Assembly: GCF_014207095.1 (NCBI RefSeq)
Contig: NZ_JACHBG010000018.1
Location: forward strand, 1 to 64,000
Source of the DNA: Martinezella lusitana
GTDB lineage: Bacteria; Pseudomonadota; Alphaproteobacteria; Rhizobiales; Rhizobiaceae
Length of the DNA: 64,000 bases
Direction: 5' to 3'
This document shows positions 54,436 to 64,000 of the stretch, piece by piece. A program made the position numbers and the translations under genes. The notes under the pieces were generated by a model that ran no database searches, was not told the origin of the DNA, and worked only from the letters and a program-made list of their open reading frames with translations. Position 1 is the stretch's first letter. Each line of letters opens with the position of its first letter.

Positions 54436-54855
54436 TCAGGCGAAGCTGGCCGGCGGCGCTCGGGCAAGATAGACGCGGGAATGAGCGGATTCGAGCAGCG
54501 ATACGCTGGCTTGATCGCGGGGTTGCCAAGGCCTGGCCACATGCTCGAGCAAGGGAAAGGAGGCGAGCGTCGCTGGTCCGATATCGTTCCAGGTCGCCTT
54601 AGACGTCACCAGACGGTCGGCAACGACGATGCCGCGAATGGGGTCGCGTATGGAAAGGTAAAGCGGCTGTGTGTCTTTGCCGGAGGAGAGCGCATCTGCA
54701 TCCGCCCGCGTCGCGAGATTGATGCCGCCGCCGAGCGCAAGTCCGATATAGGCGAAGAACGCGACGAACAGCGAGGCGATCACGCGCGCTCCGGCGCGGT
54801 GCGTCCTGTCGTCTCTATCTTCGCTGTCGGCAGCGCCGAATTCGAACGGGCTCAA
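54436..54855 (-). CDS. Hypothetical membrane protein
   Basis: A 139-residue protein I do not recognise, starting at TTG 54855. One hydrophobic helix (VIASLFVAFFAYIGLALGGGI, about 26-46) follows an acidic N-terminus. The C-terminal part has ordered segments (YLSIRDPIRGIVVADRLVTSKATWNDIG) and codon use like its neighbours, so I take it as a real gene. It is upstream of secDF on the same strand. The ribosome-binding site is weak, and the exact start is unsure. Confidence 0.6.
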   Translation of the reverse strand: MSPFEFGAADSEDRDDRTHRAGARVIASLFVAFFAYIGLALGGGINLATRADADALSSGKDTQPLYLSIRDPIRGIVVADRLVTSKATWNDIGPATLASFPLLEHVARPWQPRDQASVSLLESAHSRVYLARAPPASFA

Positions 54856-55029
54856 CGGTCAGAAATGCCTTCTTTCCTTTGCCGGCGCGAACTCCGGCGG
54901 TTCGGTCATGATATCAGGACGCCCTGCGTCTTCATAGTGCGGCCCGTCATGTTGCACTTGTCATGATGCAGTTGCGCCAACCGGTCAACCGTCCCGGCGT
55001 GATTTCTTCCATGCCAAAACCATCAGTGA

Positions 55030-56526
55030 TCACGGCTTCGGCGCTAGGCAGCTTGCCGGGACACGATAGGCATGGAGCGTATCACCCTTCATGTCGCCGA
55101 AGGGAGGCGACCAGCTTTTGATGAGCTCGGCCTGGCCTTCCGGGCAGGTGATGGGGTCGGTGTCGACGAACAGAACAGGACCGGTCACAGCGGCGGGCAG
55201 GGAGAAATCCTGCTCGTAATAATTCCTAGGGAAGCCGCCGAAATTGCGGGCGTAGATATGGAATGGCTTGCCCTTCAGCGTATAGAAGAGGTCGGCAAGA
55301 ATGGCGCGGTCCGAGGCGACGATGTCAGACAGCTTCGCGGCCGTCGCGATATCGGCGATTTCCAGGCTGACGATGCTGCGGCCGACATAGCGCTTCATGA
55401 CGAGATCGCCACCCGGAATTTTCACGTCAAGCGCGAAGACCGTCAGCACCGGAATGACGACGGCGACGATCGCGCCGATGATCAGCGAGGTGACCAGGCC
55501 CTTCTTCGTCAGGCGGTACAGCAGCCAGACGGCGAGTATGGTGCCTGCGGCATAGGCGGATACGGCCCAATTGGCGTAGGCCTTGGCGAAAAGAGCCTGC
55601 AGAGAGATCAGGATCACCACTGGCATCGACAGCCAGAACAGCAGCTTTTCTTTGTCGTCGCTCTGTCCGCGGATCAACCGCCAAGTCGCCCACAACAGCG
55701 CGAAGAACACGACTGGGCCGACGACGCCGAACTGGGCGCCAACGAAGCCGAGTCCGTTGAAAAGGTGTTTCAGGGCGCTGGTTCCGCTGTCGCCGCTGCT
55801 CCAGCGAGCAATGCTTTCCGTATGCTTTACGGTCGCCGCATCATGCGTGAGGTTCCACCACAGATTGGGCGCCACGACGATGGCGCCGACGACAGCGGCT
55901 ATGGCCACGTCCCGCCAGGCAATCCGCGCCGAACGCAGCGTCAGCATGGCGATGCCCACGCCCGGCAGCAGGAAGAGCACGGAGTATTTCGTCATGAAGG
56001 CGAGACCGAGGCTGATGCCGAGGATCAACGCTTCGGAGACGGAGGAACGCCTGGTCAGGCCGAGAAAGGCCCAGATCGCAATCGTGATGAACAGGATCTG
56101 GATCGTATCGGTCGATACCAGCACGGCCGAAAGCGACGCAGCCGGCAGTGTGATGAAGATCACGCCGGCCCAAGGGGCGATAGCGCGCCCTTCCTCGCCA
56201 TCGAAGAGTCGGCGCGTCGTGACGATCAGCATCAACGCTGTGGCGAGATGGAAAAGCGGCGCGGATATGCGGATCCAGAAGGTGGAGTCCGATCCCGAGA
56301 TCGTATTGAAGAAGCGGATGACCCAGGCGATCATCGGCGGCTTGGAATAATAGCCGAAGTCGAGATTCTGACCCCAGAACCAATATTGCGCCTCATCGAC
56401 GAACAGATCCGTCCTGTTGATCAGCAGCATGAGCACGCGCCAAAGCGTCACGCCGAAGATGATCGCAAGCGCTACTCCCAGAGAAAGCGTCTGGGTATTT
56501 GTTCGGGATTGGGTCGTATCGGACAT
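55030..56526 (-). CDS. Glycosyltransferase family 39 (ArnT/PMT-like) membrane protein
   Basis: A 498-residue polytopic protein. The first periplasmic loop has the GT39 pattern LFVDEAQYWFWGQNLDFGYYSKPPMIAW, with the catalytic-type Asp-Glu pair. About 10-12 membrane helices follow, then a periplasmic C-terminal domain. Relatives move a sugar from a polyprenyl carrier to lipid A or other acceptors. The acceptor here cannot be named. It is a single gene. Confidence 0.88.
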   Translation of the reverse strand: MSDTTQSRTNTQTLSLGVALAIIFGVTLWRVLMLLINRTDLFVDEAQYWFWGQNLDFGYYSKPPMIAWVIRFFNTISGSDSTFWIRISAPLFHLATALMLIVTTRRLFDGEEGRAIAPWAGVIFITLPAASLSAVLVSTDTIQILFITIAIWAFLGLTRRSSVSEALILGISLGLAFMTKYSVLFLLPGVGIAMLTLRSARIAWRDVAIAAVVGAIVVAPNLWWNLTHDAATVKHTESIARWSSGDSGTSALKHLFNGLGFVGAQFGVVGPVVFFALLWATWRLIRGQSDDKEKLLFWLSMPVVILISLQALFAKAYANWAVSAYAAGTILAVWLLYRLTKKGLVTSLIIGAIVAVVIPVLTVFALDVKIPGGDLVMKRYVGRSIVSLEIADIATAAKLSDIVASDRAILADLFYTLKGKPFHIYARNFGGFPRNYYEQDFSLPAAVTGPVLFVDTDPITCPEGQAELIKSWSPPFGDMKGDTLHAYRVPASCLAPKP

Positions 56527-56685
56527 TAAAAGATAGATCTCGGTGCCAGGTTGTGAGGCTTAATACGGAACTATCAAGGCTAATGCTAGCTACTGGCGGA
56601 CGAGAAACGTGGGAAGGCGCCGGCCTGTAATCAGGCGACGAAGCGTCCAGGCAGGTCCGAAATCGGTATGTCCTGCCAGGCGGCG

Positions 56686-56799
56686 TTAAAGGACGCGAGA
56701 GGCGCTGCTGCCGCGTGCCTCTTCGATACGGCACAAAAGCATAAAGGCTGCGAGCGTCATGCCGGCCATCAGCGAGGCGGTCAAACCAAGAACAATCAT
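56686..56799 (-). CDS. Possible small membrane peptide (37 residues)
   Basis: A short frame on the minus strand gives MIVLGLTASLMAGMTLAAF then MLLCRIEEARG and a short tail. It forms one membrane helix followed by a charged end. The ATG has GGAGAGAG upstream at good spacing, and it lies within the 720-base gap between the GT39 gene and icpA. Codons look normal. It may be real, but there is no known family I can name. Confidence 0.4.
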   Translation of the reverse strand: MIVLGLTASLMAGMTLAAFMLLCRIEEARGSSASRVL

Positions 56800-57248
56800 T
56801 GCTCTCTCCGTATCGACATCGAGGTGTCTGCGCCTTGCAGCACTAGGGCATGAAGCTTGCTCGTGACTTGCGTTGAAGCGGCTTTTTCCCGTGTGCGAGC
56901 AAACCTAAAGGGCGGCCTCGGCCCGGAGGTGATCGAAACAGAACAGTCGACCTGAGGTCATTAACCTTCGGGCAAGGAATTAACCATAAATAATGAGGCT
57001 GAACGTCGGAATGGGAAAATTGTGACTCGTTCTCAGCAGGCATGAAGCCGCCCCGTCGTACCGGGTCCGATCCGGTATCCATCTCATCAAACAGGTCCGC
57101 AAAAGACTTTGATGAACGAGCGAGCTTCAGCGCCTCGATCATTTGATCGGCGGCTTCCTGTGCTTTTCCTCGCGTCCTCATCGCGCCTGGCGCGGATCAT
57201 CAGCGGTTCGCCGGCGCTTGCGCGCGCGGCACTTCGGCGGGGACGATT
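56800..57248. promoter_or_regulatory. Upstream region of che operon with CtrA-like motifs
   Basis: This 449-base region should hold the che operon promoter. TTAACC at 56961-56966 and TTAACCAT at 56980-56987 are CtrA-type half-sites 19 bases apart. CtrA is a known regulator of motility genes in rhizobia. The rest shows no convincing gene: a 112-codon minus-strand frame (57181-56843) ends in the AT-rich part and looks accidental. Confidence 0.5.
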
Positions 57249-58895
57249 TTGGCGCAAGATTCGCCGTCAGATCAGGCAGGTAGGGCGCAGGCTGGCAGCC
57301 TTCGCGACCGCTTGCGTTTTGCTGGTCTCGATGCCGGACAATGCGAGACCCTGCGCCGTAACCGGCCAATGCTTGAGGCCCATCTCAAGTCCGGCCTGCG
57401 CGATCTTTTCCACCGTTTCCAGACGTTTCCGGACGCTGCCCGCAATTTCGCCAGCGAAAGCCAGCTCGAACGGCTTCAGGATCTGCAGTCGTCCCATTGG
57501 GATGTTCTGACCGACGCCCGCTTCGACAGCCTCTATGCCGAGCGCGTCAAGGTTCTGTCCGACAGCGAAAGCAAGATGGGGCTCGATCCGCGCTGGCATG
57601 TTGCCGGTCACGGCGTGATGCTGGAACATATTCTGACCGGCCTCGTCGAGGAGATGGGTGGCCGGGCCATACTGCCGGGAGCCAAGCGCCGTGCGCGTGA
57701 GCTGAAGGAACTGGTCACATCGGTCGTCCGCCTTGTCATGGTCGATGTCGAGATTGCCGTATCCCTGCGTTTCAATGAATTGCGCATCGGGCATCAGCGG
57801 GCGCTGGCAGAACAGCGTCTTGCCGATCGCACCGAAGCGGCAGGCCTTATCGCCGATTTGGCCAACAGCCTTACCGGTCGCGATCTGACGGCCCGCCTGC
57901 CTGCCGATTGTCCCGAAGCTTATATGGAAGTGGCCGAAGCGCTGAACGCTGCTCTCGAAGACATCCGGCAGCAGTTTGCGGTGCTCTCCAGCGGCGTGCA
58001 GGCGGCGGAAGCGACGACGGATGCCATCGCGCGCACCTCCAGATCCTTTGTCGAGAATTCCGCTGAACACGCGCAAGGGCTCGCGGCCTCGGCCCGCCAG
58101 CTTGCCGAGCTTGCCGATCAGGTGCGCGGCAATGCCGCCAATACCCGTTCGGCGGAGCGCGCGGCAGCGTCGACGCGTAGCGCCGCGGAAGACAGCGGCC
58201 GGATTGTCGGGCAGGCGATATCGGCCATGGCGGATATCGAGACGTCGGCCGAAAAGATCGGCCAGATCATCGGCGTCATCGACGAGATCGCCTTCCAGAC
58301 CAATCTTCTCGCCTTGAATGCCGGTATCGAGGCTGCTCGCGCCGGCGACAGCGGCCGTGGTTTTGCCGTCGTCGCCCAGGAGGTTCGCGCGCTTGCGCAG
58401 CGCTCCGCCGATGCTGCGCGTGAAATCAAGGTTCTGGTTTCGGGCACGAAGGCGCAGGTCGACGCCGGCGTGCAGATGGTCGGCCGCACGCAGGATGCGA
58501 TCGGCAGCATCGTCCGCCAGGTAACGGATATCAACGACGCTATTTCCGGGATCGCGGCGGCGAGCGACGTGCAGGTGGCCGGCCTGCATTCACTCTCGGC
58601 TGATATTGGCGACTTCAGCACGCGTGCTGCCGCTGGCGAAGGCCTGGCCAATCGCTCGCAGGAAGGCGCCGATCACCTCCAGACCGTTGTTGTCGAACTC
58701 GGCCGCACCATCCGCGAGTTTCGCATCGAGCGGGAGCGGCGCCATGCGGCCTCTCCGGCGCCGGTGAAGGCTGCGCAGCAGCGACAGCTTCCCGGCCGCG
58801 ACGAATTCAACGTCGGGCGCGATGAAGACGAAATGGCCGACTTCGGCTTCCCGCTTCGCAGAGCGGCGATGGGAGGCGAACGCAATGCCTATTGA
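57249..58895 (+). CDS. icpA: Soluble chemoreceptor IcpA with globin-coupled sensor domain
   Basis: A 548-residue receptor without membrane helices. The first 180 residues follow the globin-coupled sensor pattern, and the C-terminal half is the MCP signalling domain ([35 protein letters not shown]). In sensor globins a proximal heme His stands in HxxIGL. Here the aligned stretch is ESKMGL with Glu at that position (residue 108), so heme binding looks unlikely. It starts at TTG with GGGGA upstream. The name follows the rhizobial che operon, where this is the first gene. The start is the least certain part. Confidence 0.9.
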   Translation: MAQDSPSDQAGRAQAGSLRDRLRFAGLDAGQCETLRRNRPMLEAHLKSGLRDLFHRFQTFPDAARNFASESQLERLQDLQSSHWDVLTDARFDSLYAERVKVLSDSESKMGLDPRWHVAGHGVMLEHILTGLVEEMGGRAILPGAKRRARELKELVTSVVRLVMVDVEIAVSLRFNELRIGHQRALAEQRLADRTEAAGLIADLANSLTGRDLTARLPADCPEAYMEVAEALNAALEDIRQQFAVLSSGVQAAEATTDAIARTSRSFVENSAEHAQGLAASARQLAELADQVRGNAANTRSAERAAASTRSAAEDSGRIVGQAISAMADIETSAEKIGQIIGVIDEIAFQTNLLALNAGIEAARAGDSGRGFAVVAQEVRALAQRSADAAREIKVLVSGTKAQVDAGVQMVGRTQDAIGSIVRQVTDINDAISGIAAASDVQVAGLHSLSADIGDFSTRAAAGEGLANRSQEGADHLQTVVVELGRTIREFRIERERRHAASPAPVKAAQQRQLPGRDEFNVGRDEDEMADFGFPLRRAAMGGERNAY

Positions 58896-58957
58896 TTTAA
58901 CCGTTTCATGCACATGCGGGCCGGCAGGCCCGATTTCAGGCAACAAGGAATAGAGCG

Positions 58958-59254
58958 ATGCCGAGCAGGAAAGGCGAAAAGACAATCAGTCTGGCCGCGG
59001 TGCTGGACCTCAACGAGGCTTCGACGCTGCGCGGCAAGTTGATGGGGATGCGCGGCAGCAATGTCGTGATCGATGCGTCCGGCGTCGAAAGGGTTGGGGC
59101 CTTGTGCATGCAGGTCATCATGGCCGCTGCCAAGACCTGGGATGAGGACAAGCTGTCCTTCACCTTTTCCAAGGTGTCGGACGCATTTCAAAAAACAATG
59201 CAGATGATTGGGGTCGACATCTCTCATCTACTTGCCAAGGAGATCCGGCAATGA
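58958..59254 (+). CDS. cheS: CheS-like STAS-domain chemotaxis protein
   Basis: A 98-residue protein with the STAS pattern ISLAAVLDLNEASTLRGKL and NVVIDASGVERVGALCMQV. It sits between icpA and cheY1, where Sinorhizobium CheS lies. CheS there binds CheA and speeds loss of phosphate from CheY1, making CheA the sink. Its stop overlaps the cheY1 start by 4 bases. Confidence 0.88.
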   Translation: MPSRKGEKTISLAAVLDLNEASTLRGKLMGMRGSNVVIDASGVERVGALCMQVIMAAAKTWDEDKLSFTFSKVSDAFQKTMQMIGVDISHLLAKEIRQ

Positions 59255-59616
59255 AGAAAAAAGTACTGACCGTGGATGATTCACGGACCATTCGAAACAT
59301 GCTTCTCGTCACCCTCAACAATGCGGGTTTCGAGACCATTCAGGCTGAAGACGGAGTCGAAGGCCTGGAAATTCTGGAAGAAGCCAATCCGGACGTGATC
59401 GTTACCGATATCAATATGCCGCGCCTCGACGGTTTCGGCTTCATCGAGGGCGTGCGCCGCAACGACCGCTATCGCGCCGTTCCGATCCTCGTCCTGACGA
59501 CCGAGAGTGACGCTGAAAAGAAGAATCGCGCCCGCCAGGCCGGCGCAACCGGCTGGATCGTCAAGCCGTTCGACCCCGCCAAGCTGATCGATGCCATCGA
59601 GCGCGTAACCGCCTAA
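59251..59616 (+). CDS. cheY1: Chemotaxis response regulator CheY1
   Basis: A 121-residue single receiver domain. The phosphoacceptor is Asp53 (VTDINMPRLDG), with Asp9/Asp10 for metal, Thr83 in VLTTESD and Lys105 in WIVKPFD. In rhizobia the first CheY is thought to act as a phosphate sink for CheY2, which drives the motor. The main-motor CheY2 gene is expected to the right of the window. Confidence 0.95.
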   Translation: MKKKVLTVDDSRTIRNMLLVTLNNAGFETIQAEDGVEGLEILEEANPDVIVTDINMPRLDGFGFIEGVRRNDRYRAVPILVLTTESDAEKKNRARQAGATGWIVKPFDPAKLIDAIERVTA

Positions 59617-59632
59617 ACAGGACCCGCCCCTT

Positions 59633-61930
59633 ATGGATATGAACGAAATCAAAGAGATTTTCTTCCAGGAGTGCGAAGAGCAGCTCGCCGAACTGGAATC
59701 CGGTCTCCTGAAAATGAATGATGGCGACCGCGATCCGGAAACCGTCAATGCCGTCTTCCGCGCCGTTCATTCCATCAAGGGTGGGGCAGGGGCTTTCGGT
59801 CTGGACGACCTGGTCTCATTCGCTCACGTCTTTGAGACCACGCTCGATTGCGTTCGATCCAATAAGCTGGAGCCGACCCAGGATGTCCTGAAGGTCATGC
59901 TGAAGGCTGCCGACGTGCTGGCCGACCTGACCAATGCCGCCCGCGATGGCGGCAGCGTCGATCCGGCGCGCAGCCGCGGGCTGGTCAAGGAGCTTGAGGC
60001 GCTGGCTAATGGCGATGTGCCCGCGCCATCCGCGGCAGTTGTCGCAGAGCCGGCTCCGAAGCCGGTCGCGGCGGCGCCTGCACCCGCGCCGACCGACGAC
60101 AGCGGCTTCCAGCCGATCCCGTTTAGCTTCGACGATGATTTTGGCTCCGATGAGCCGTCCGCCGATGCCCTGCCGGAATATGAAGTCACCTTCAAGCCCC
60201 GCTCGGATCTCTACGCCAAGGGCAATGACGCCACGCTGCTGCTGCGCGACCTCGCGCGGCTGGGTGAGATGAGCGTCTATTGTGATCTGGACGCGTTGCC
60301 GAGCCTTCCGGAACTCGACCCGGAAGGCGCCTATTTCAAGTGGACGATCTCGATCAAGACGAACAAGGGCGAAGATGCCATCCGTACCGTCTTCGAGTTT
60401 GCGGAATGGGATTGCGAGCTCGATGTCCGTGCTGTCAGAGCCGACGCAGGTTCTTCTGGCGATGAAGAGCTGCCGATGGTTCCGGTGCCCTTCGATCTTT
60501 CCATTCTCGATGACGAGCGCAGCGAGCCGGTTGCCAAGGCAATCGAGGAAGCTCCCGCGGCAAAGAGCGATGCCGCCGCCGCCGTTGCTGCAGCTGAAAC
60601 AGCCAGCAACGTCACGCAGCTTGCCGCCGTTGCCGCCCGCGTCGAAAAGAAGGAGGCGGCTCTTGCTGCCGCCGCAGCCGCCAACGCCGCTGCAGCGGCG
60701 CAAAACAATGCCGCCGCCGGCGTCGGCCAGACCATTCGTGTCGATCTCGACCGCGTGGATAGGCTGATCAACCTCGTAGGCGAGCTCGTCATCAATCAGG
60801 CGATGCTCTCCCAGAGCGTCATCGAGAACGACAACAACGGCACGTCGTCGATCAATATGGGCCTCGAGGAGCTGCAGCAGCTGACCCGCGAGATCCAGGA
60901 CAGCGTCATGGCGATCCGCGCGCAGCCGGTGAAGCCGGTCTTCCAGCGCATGTCGCGTATCGTCCGCGAAATCGCCGACATGACCGGGAAGTCGATCCGC
61001 CTGATCACCGAGGGCGAGAACACCGAAGTCGACAAGACCGTCATCGACAAGCTTGCCGAACCGCTGACGCATATGATCCGCAACGCCGTAGACCACGGCG
61101 TCGAAACTCCTGAAAAGCGCGCGGCACTCGGCAAGAATCCGGAAGGCACCGTCCGCCTGACGGCGAAGCATCGTTCCGGCCGCATTCTCATCGAGCTTGC
61201 CGACGACGGCGCTGGTATCAATCGCGAGAAGGTGCGCCAGAAGGCCATCGACAACGACCTGATTGCAGCCGATGCGAATCTTTCGGACGAGGAAGTCGAT
61301 AACCTGATCTTCCTGCCGGGCTTCTCGACCGCCGACAAGATTTCGGACATTTCTGGCCGCGGCGTCGGCATGGACGTGGTCAAGCGCTCGATCCAGGCAC
61401 TCGGCGGCCGTATCAACATCAGCTCCAGGCCCGGTCAGGGCTCCGTCTTCACCATGAGCCTGCCGCTGACGCTTGCCGTTCTCGACGGCATGGTGGTGAC
61501 GGTTGCCGGCCAGACCCTGGTTGTGCCGTTGACCGCCATCGTCGAAACGCTCCAGCCGGAGGCGTCCGCGATCCATTCCTTCGGTGCGAACCATCGCCTG
61601 ATCTCGATCCGCAACAGCTTCTGCCCGTTGGTCGATGTCGGCCGTATCCTGAACTTCCGCGCCACGCAGGCCAATCCGGTCGAAGGCGTCGCGCTGCTGG
61701 TGGAATCGGAAGGCGGCGGCCAGCGTGCGCTGATGGTCGATGCGATCCAGGGCCAACGCCAGGTCGTCATCAAGAGCCTCGAAGCCAACTATACGCATGT
61801 GCCCGGCATTGCGGCCGCAACCATCCTCGGCGATGGCCGCGTCGCATTGATCCTCGATGTCGATGCGGTGGTCGGCGCTTCCCGCGGCCAGTCGCTGAAG
61901 CCTGAAATGTCTTACGCAGCGGTGGGTTGA
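59633..61930 (+). CDS. cheA: Chemotaxis histidine kinase CheA
   Basis: A 765-residue kinase. P1 carries the phosphorylated His46 (AVHSIKGGAGAFG). A P2-like CheY-binding part covers about 180-270, followed by an unusually alanine-rich linker (about 300-365). P3 dimerisation begins near VDRLINLVGELVINQAML, P4 has the N box MIRNAVDHGVE and G1 box DDGAGIN, and P5 is the CheW-like end. It receives signals from the chemoreceptors via CheW and phosphorylates CheY and CheB. It is the central gene of the operon. Confidence 0.97.
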   Translation: MDMNEIKEIFFQECEEQLAELESGLLKMNDGDRDPETVNAVFRAVHSIKGGAGAFGLDDLVSFAHVFETTLDCVRSNKLEPTQDVLKVMLKAADVLADLTNAARDGGSVDPARSRGLVKELEALANGDVPAPSAAVVAEPAPKPVAAAPAPAPTDDSGFQPIPFSFDDDFGSDEPSADALPEYEVTFKPRSDLYAKGNDATLLLRDLARLGEMSVYCDLDALPSLPELDPEGAYFKWTISIKTNKGEDAIRTVFEFAEWDCELDVRAVRADAGSSGDEELPMVPVPFDLSILDDERSEPVAKAIEEAPAAKSDAAAAVAAAETASNVTQLAAVAARVEKKEAALAAAAAANAAAAAQNNAAAGVGQTIRVDLDRVDRLINLVGELVINQAMLSQSVIENDNNGTSSINMGLEELQQLTREIQDSVMAIRAQPVKPVFQRMSRIVREIADMTGKSIRLITEGENTEVDKTVIDKLAEPLTHMIRNAVDHGVETPEKRAALGKNPEGTVRLTAKHRSGRILIELADDGAGINREKVRQKAIDNDLIAADANLSDEEVDNLIFLPGFSTADKISDISGRGVGMDVVKRSIQALGGRINISSRPGQGSVFTMSLPLTLAVLDGMVVTVAGQTLVVPLTAIVETLQPEASAIHSFGANHRLISIRNSFCPLVDVGRILNFRATQANPVEGVALLVESEGGGQRALMVDAIQGQRQVVIKSLEANYTHVPGIAAATILGDGRVALILDVDAVVGASRGQSLKPEMSYAAVG

Positions 61931-61933
61931 TTT

Positions 61934-62401
61934 ATGTCCTATGCCGTCAAGAATCTGACCCAGGGGGTCCGGGAGCTGATAGCCTTCCGGATCGGCGATC
62001 AGGAATTCTGCGTCGACATCATGTCGGTTCGCGAAATTCGTGGTTGGACTCCGGCGACGGTCATGCCGCATGCGCCTGCCTATATGCTCGGCGTCATCAA
62101 CCTGCGTGGCGCCGTGCTGCCGATCATCGATCTTTCCAGCCGCCTCGGCATGAAGAATGCGGAGCCGACGGCCCGGCATGTGATCATCGTCGCCCAAGTC
62201 AAGCGCAAGGTTGTCGGCCTCCTGGTCGATGCCGTGTCCGACATCCTGACGATCACCGACGACAGCATCCAGCCGACGCCGGAGGTCTCGTCCGACCATG
62301 AGCGGCAGTTTGCACGCGGTATCGTCGCCATCGACCGTCGCATGATCTGCCTGATCGAACTGGAAGCCCTGTTCCCCGAGAGTGAAAGCGAAGCTGCATG
62401 A
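61934..62401 (+). CDS. cheW: Chemotaxis coupling protein CheW
   Basis: A 155-residue adaptor linking receptors to CheA. Motifs include [44 protein letters not shown] and [12 protein letters not shown]. It starts 3 bases after cheA and overlaps cheR by 4 bases, so the three are translated together. Confidence 0.96.
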   Translation: MSYAVKNLTQGVRELIAFRIGDQEFCVDIMSVREIRGWTPATVMPHAPAYMLGVINLRGAVLPIIDLSSRLGMKNAEPTARHVIIVAQVKRKVVGLLVDAVSDILTITDDSIQPTPEVSSDHERQFARGIVAIDRRMICLIELEALFPESESEAA

Positions 62402-63306
62402 GTGTGATGGGAGCAATAGATCTCAAGGCATCACCGGACGAGATCCTGGCCAGCGGCGAGTATCCGCTGACCCGGCGCGACCTCGCCGAGATCGCCGCCA
62501 TGATCTATGCGGATGCGGGCATTTCCCTCAACGAAAGCAAGGCGTCGCTGGTTTATTCGCGGTTGTCGAAGCATATCCGCGCGCTGGGCCTGCCAGGTTT
62601 CCGTGACTATTGTCTGCTGGTGTCTTCGCCGGCCGGAAGTGCGGAGCGGCGCGAGATGCTGTCGCATCTGACGACGAACTTCACCCGCTTCTTCCGCGAA
62701 AACCATCATTTCGATCATATGCGCACTGAAGTCCTGCCGGAGCTGCTGGCTCGTGCCAAGGCCGGCGGTCGCGTGCGGATCTGGTCGGCTGCCTGTTCCG
62801 ACGGGCAGGAACCCTATTCGATCGCACTGACGGTGCTGTCGCTCATGCCGAATGTGGCGGAGCTCGATTTCAAGATCCTGGCAACGGATATCGATCCGAA
62901 GATACTGGGCCTTGCGCGCGCCGGCGCTTATGATGAGGCCGCGCTGGAAACGATCTCGCCTGCCATGCGCAAGCAGTGGTTCCAAGAGGTCAATGTCCAG
63001 GGCCGCCGCAAGTTCCAGATCGATGATCGCGTCAAGCGGCTCATCACCTTCAACGAACTGAACCTGATGGCGCAGTGGCCCTTCAAGGGCACCTTCGACG
63101 TCATCTTCTGCCGCAACGTCGTCATCTATTTCGATGAGCCGACGCAGGTGAAGATCTGGTCGCGTTTCGCCGGCCAGCTGCAGGAAGGCGGCCACCTCTA
63201 TATCGGCCATTCCGAGCGTGTCGCGGGGGAATCGAAGCACCTCTTCGACAATATCGGCATTACCACCTATCGCTATCTCGGTAAAAACGCGGGGAGAAAA
63301 CCATGA
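62398..63306 (+). CDS. cheR: Chemotaxis protein methyltransferase CheR
   Basis: A 302-residue enzyme that methylates receptor glutamates using [13 protein letters not shown] (93-102) and [15 protein letters not shown] (129 on) are the cofactor-site motifs. The region [18 protein letters not shown] is also diagnostic. Its beta-subdomain binds the C-terminal pentapeptide of some receptors, which is relevant to the DWTEF tail of the receptor at 2530. It overlaps cheW and cheB by ATGA. Confidence 0.97.
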   Translation: MSVMGAIDLKASPDEILASGEYPLTRRDLAEIAAMIYADAGISLNESKASLVYSRLSKHIRALGLPGFRDYCLLVSSPAGSAERREMLSHLTTNFTRFFRENHHFDHMRTEVLPELLARAKAGGRVRIWSAACSDGQEPYSIALTVLSLMPNVAELDFKILATDIDPKILGLARAGAYDEAALETISPAMRKQWFQEVNVQGRRKFQIDDRVKRLITFNELNLMAQWPFKGTFDVIFCRNVVIYFDEPTQVKIWSRFAGQLQEGGHLYIGHSERVAGESKHLFDNIGITTYRYLGKNAGRKP

Positions 63307-64000
63307 ACGCCGCTGCCCGTGTTCTCGTGGTCGACGATTCTGCGACCATGCGTGGTCTCATTACCGCCGTGCTGCGCTCGGATCCCGAGGTTGACGTCGT
63401 CGGCCAGGCGGGCGATGCGATGGAGGCGCGTGCCGCCATCAAGGCACTCAATCCCGACGTCGTTACACTCGATATCGAGATGCCGAATATGAACGGCCTC
63501 GATTTTCTCGAGAAGATCATGACGCTGAGGCCGATGCCGGTCATCATGGTTTCCACGATGACCCATCGCGGCGCCGACGCGACGCTCGCTGCGCTTGAAA
63601 TCGGTGCCTTCGACTGCGTCGGAAAGCCTTCGCCCGGTGAGCCGCATCCGTTTGGCGATCTGGCCGAGAAGGTCAAGGCGGCCGCCCGTTCGCAGCGGCA
63701 ATACGTCAAGCCCGTCGCCGAGCGCGCTCCGCCGGCTCCGGCGGTTGCCGATTTCCGAGTCGGCCGCAAGATCGTTGCGATCGGCTCCTCCACCGGTGGT
63801 GTCGAGGCACTGATCAATGTGCTGCAGAAATTCCCGGCCAATTGTCCGCCGACCGTCATCACCCAGCATATGCCGCCGACCTTTACACGCAGCTTTGCCG
63901 AACGGCTGAACCGCCTTTGCGCGCCGGTCGTTGAGGAAGCGACCGACGGCGCACGGCTGGCGATCGGCAAGATCTATCTGGCGCCAGGTGGGGAACGGCA
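63303..64000 (+). CDS. cheB: Chemotaxis protein-glutamate methylesterase CheB (5' part)
   Basis: The first 232 residues of CheB. The receiver domain has Asp57 ([12 protein letters not shown]). The esterase domain starts at [15 protein letters not shown], with catalytic Ser163, and includes His189 in ITQHMPPTF. The third catalytic residue, an Asp, lies beyond the right edge. CheB removes methyl groups to adapt receptors. The gene is cut by the window, not truncated. Confidence 0.95.
   Translation, partial: MNAAARVLVVDDSATMRGLITAVLRSDPEVDVVGQAGDAMEARAAIKALNPDVVTLDIEMPNMNGLDFLEKIMTLRPMPVIMVSTMTHRGADATLAALEIGAFDCVGKPSPGEPHPFGDLAEKVKAAARSQRQYVKPVAERAPPAPAVADFRVGRKIVAIGSSTGGVEALINVLQKFPANCPPTVITQHMPPTFTRSFAERLNRLCAPVVEEATDGARLAIGKIYLAPGGER

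Noticed and set aside
55072-56529. 485-codon frame on the + strand opposite the GT39 gene
   Set aside because: The minus strand encodes a clear membrane glycosyltransferase. The + frame is a highly charged artefact.
56843-57181. 112-codon frame upstream of icpA on the minus strand
   Set aside because: It runs through the AT-rich part with the TTAACC motifs and has no known domain or strong start. I judge it accidental, though not disproved.

Overview
The window reads as core chromosome of an alphaproteobacterium of the order Rhizobiales, most likely Rhizobium or a close Rhizobiaceae relative. The evidence is the eukaryote-type glutamine synthetase glnII next to a divergent DUF2735 gene, a fused secDF gene, a PodJ-like polarity protein, Rhizobiales-type palindromic intergenic repeats, and a chemotaxis operon in the order icpA-cheS-cheY1-cheA-cheW-cheR-cheB. 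Coding density and GC content are high throughout. I saw no tRNA, rRNA, CRISPR array, insertion sequence, prophage or integrase.

Layout. 0.1-9 kb: divergent LysR/MFS pair, a transmembrane chemoreceptor with a possible CheR-tethering tail, a periplasmic solute-binding protein, and a minus-strand run of S24-type repressor, membrane-anchored nuclease-fold protein and TerB-like protein. 9-14.7 kb: DUF952 with pyrD, a three-gene operon (DUF6460, Tat/CAP lipoprotein, MATE exporter), a TPR-methyltransferase and a YitT-like protein. 14.7-24 kb: DUF2735/glnII with a sigma-54 promoter, Rrf2/AhpD-like pair, an Lhr-type helicase with PdeM, a DHFR-like/HxlR pair, and a translationally coupled TauE/TIGR02186 pair. 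24-28 kb: podJ. 28-33.4 kb: a beta-oxidation operon (acyl-CoA dehydrogenase, thiolase, FadB-type bifunctional enzyme) behind a perfect palindromic operator. 33.5-39.7 kb: TetR/MFS pair, mscL, aminotransferase, galE and a LysR regulator.

39.8-48.3 kb holds a branched-chain-type ABC importer (binding protein, two ATPases, two permeases), followed by a GMC oxidoreductase, a 3-hydroxyisobutyryl-CoA hydrolase-like enzyme and 3-hydroxyisobutyrate dehydrogenase, with palindromic mosaic repeats between them. 48.5-56.5 kb carries a UvrD-like helicase, an SMP-30/NHL-like protein, secDF, a small membrane protein and a GT39-type glycosyltransferase. From 57.2 kb to the right edge is the main chemotaxis operon, cut inside cheB.

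The genes are mostly housekeeping and familiar. No wholly new large system is evident. The best leads are regulatory sites that can be read directly (LiuR-like palindrome, TetR and LysR operators, sigma-54 and CtrA-like motifs), proteins of known fold that appear to have lost key residues (the nuclease-fold protein, the globin-type sensor of IcpA), and small conserved-looking operons of unknown role.
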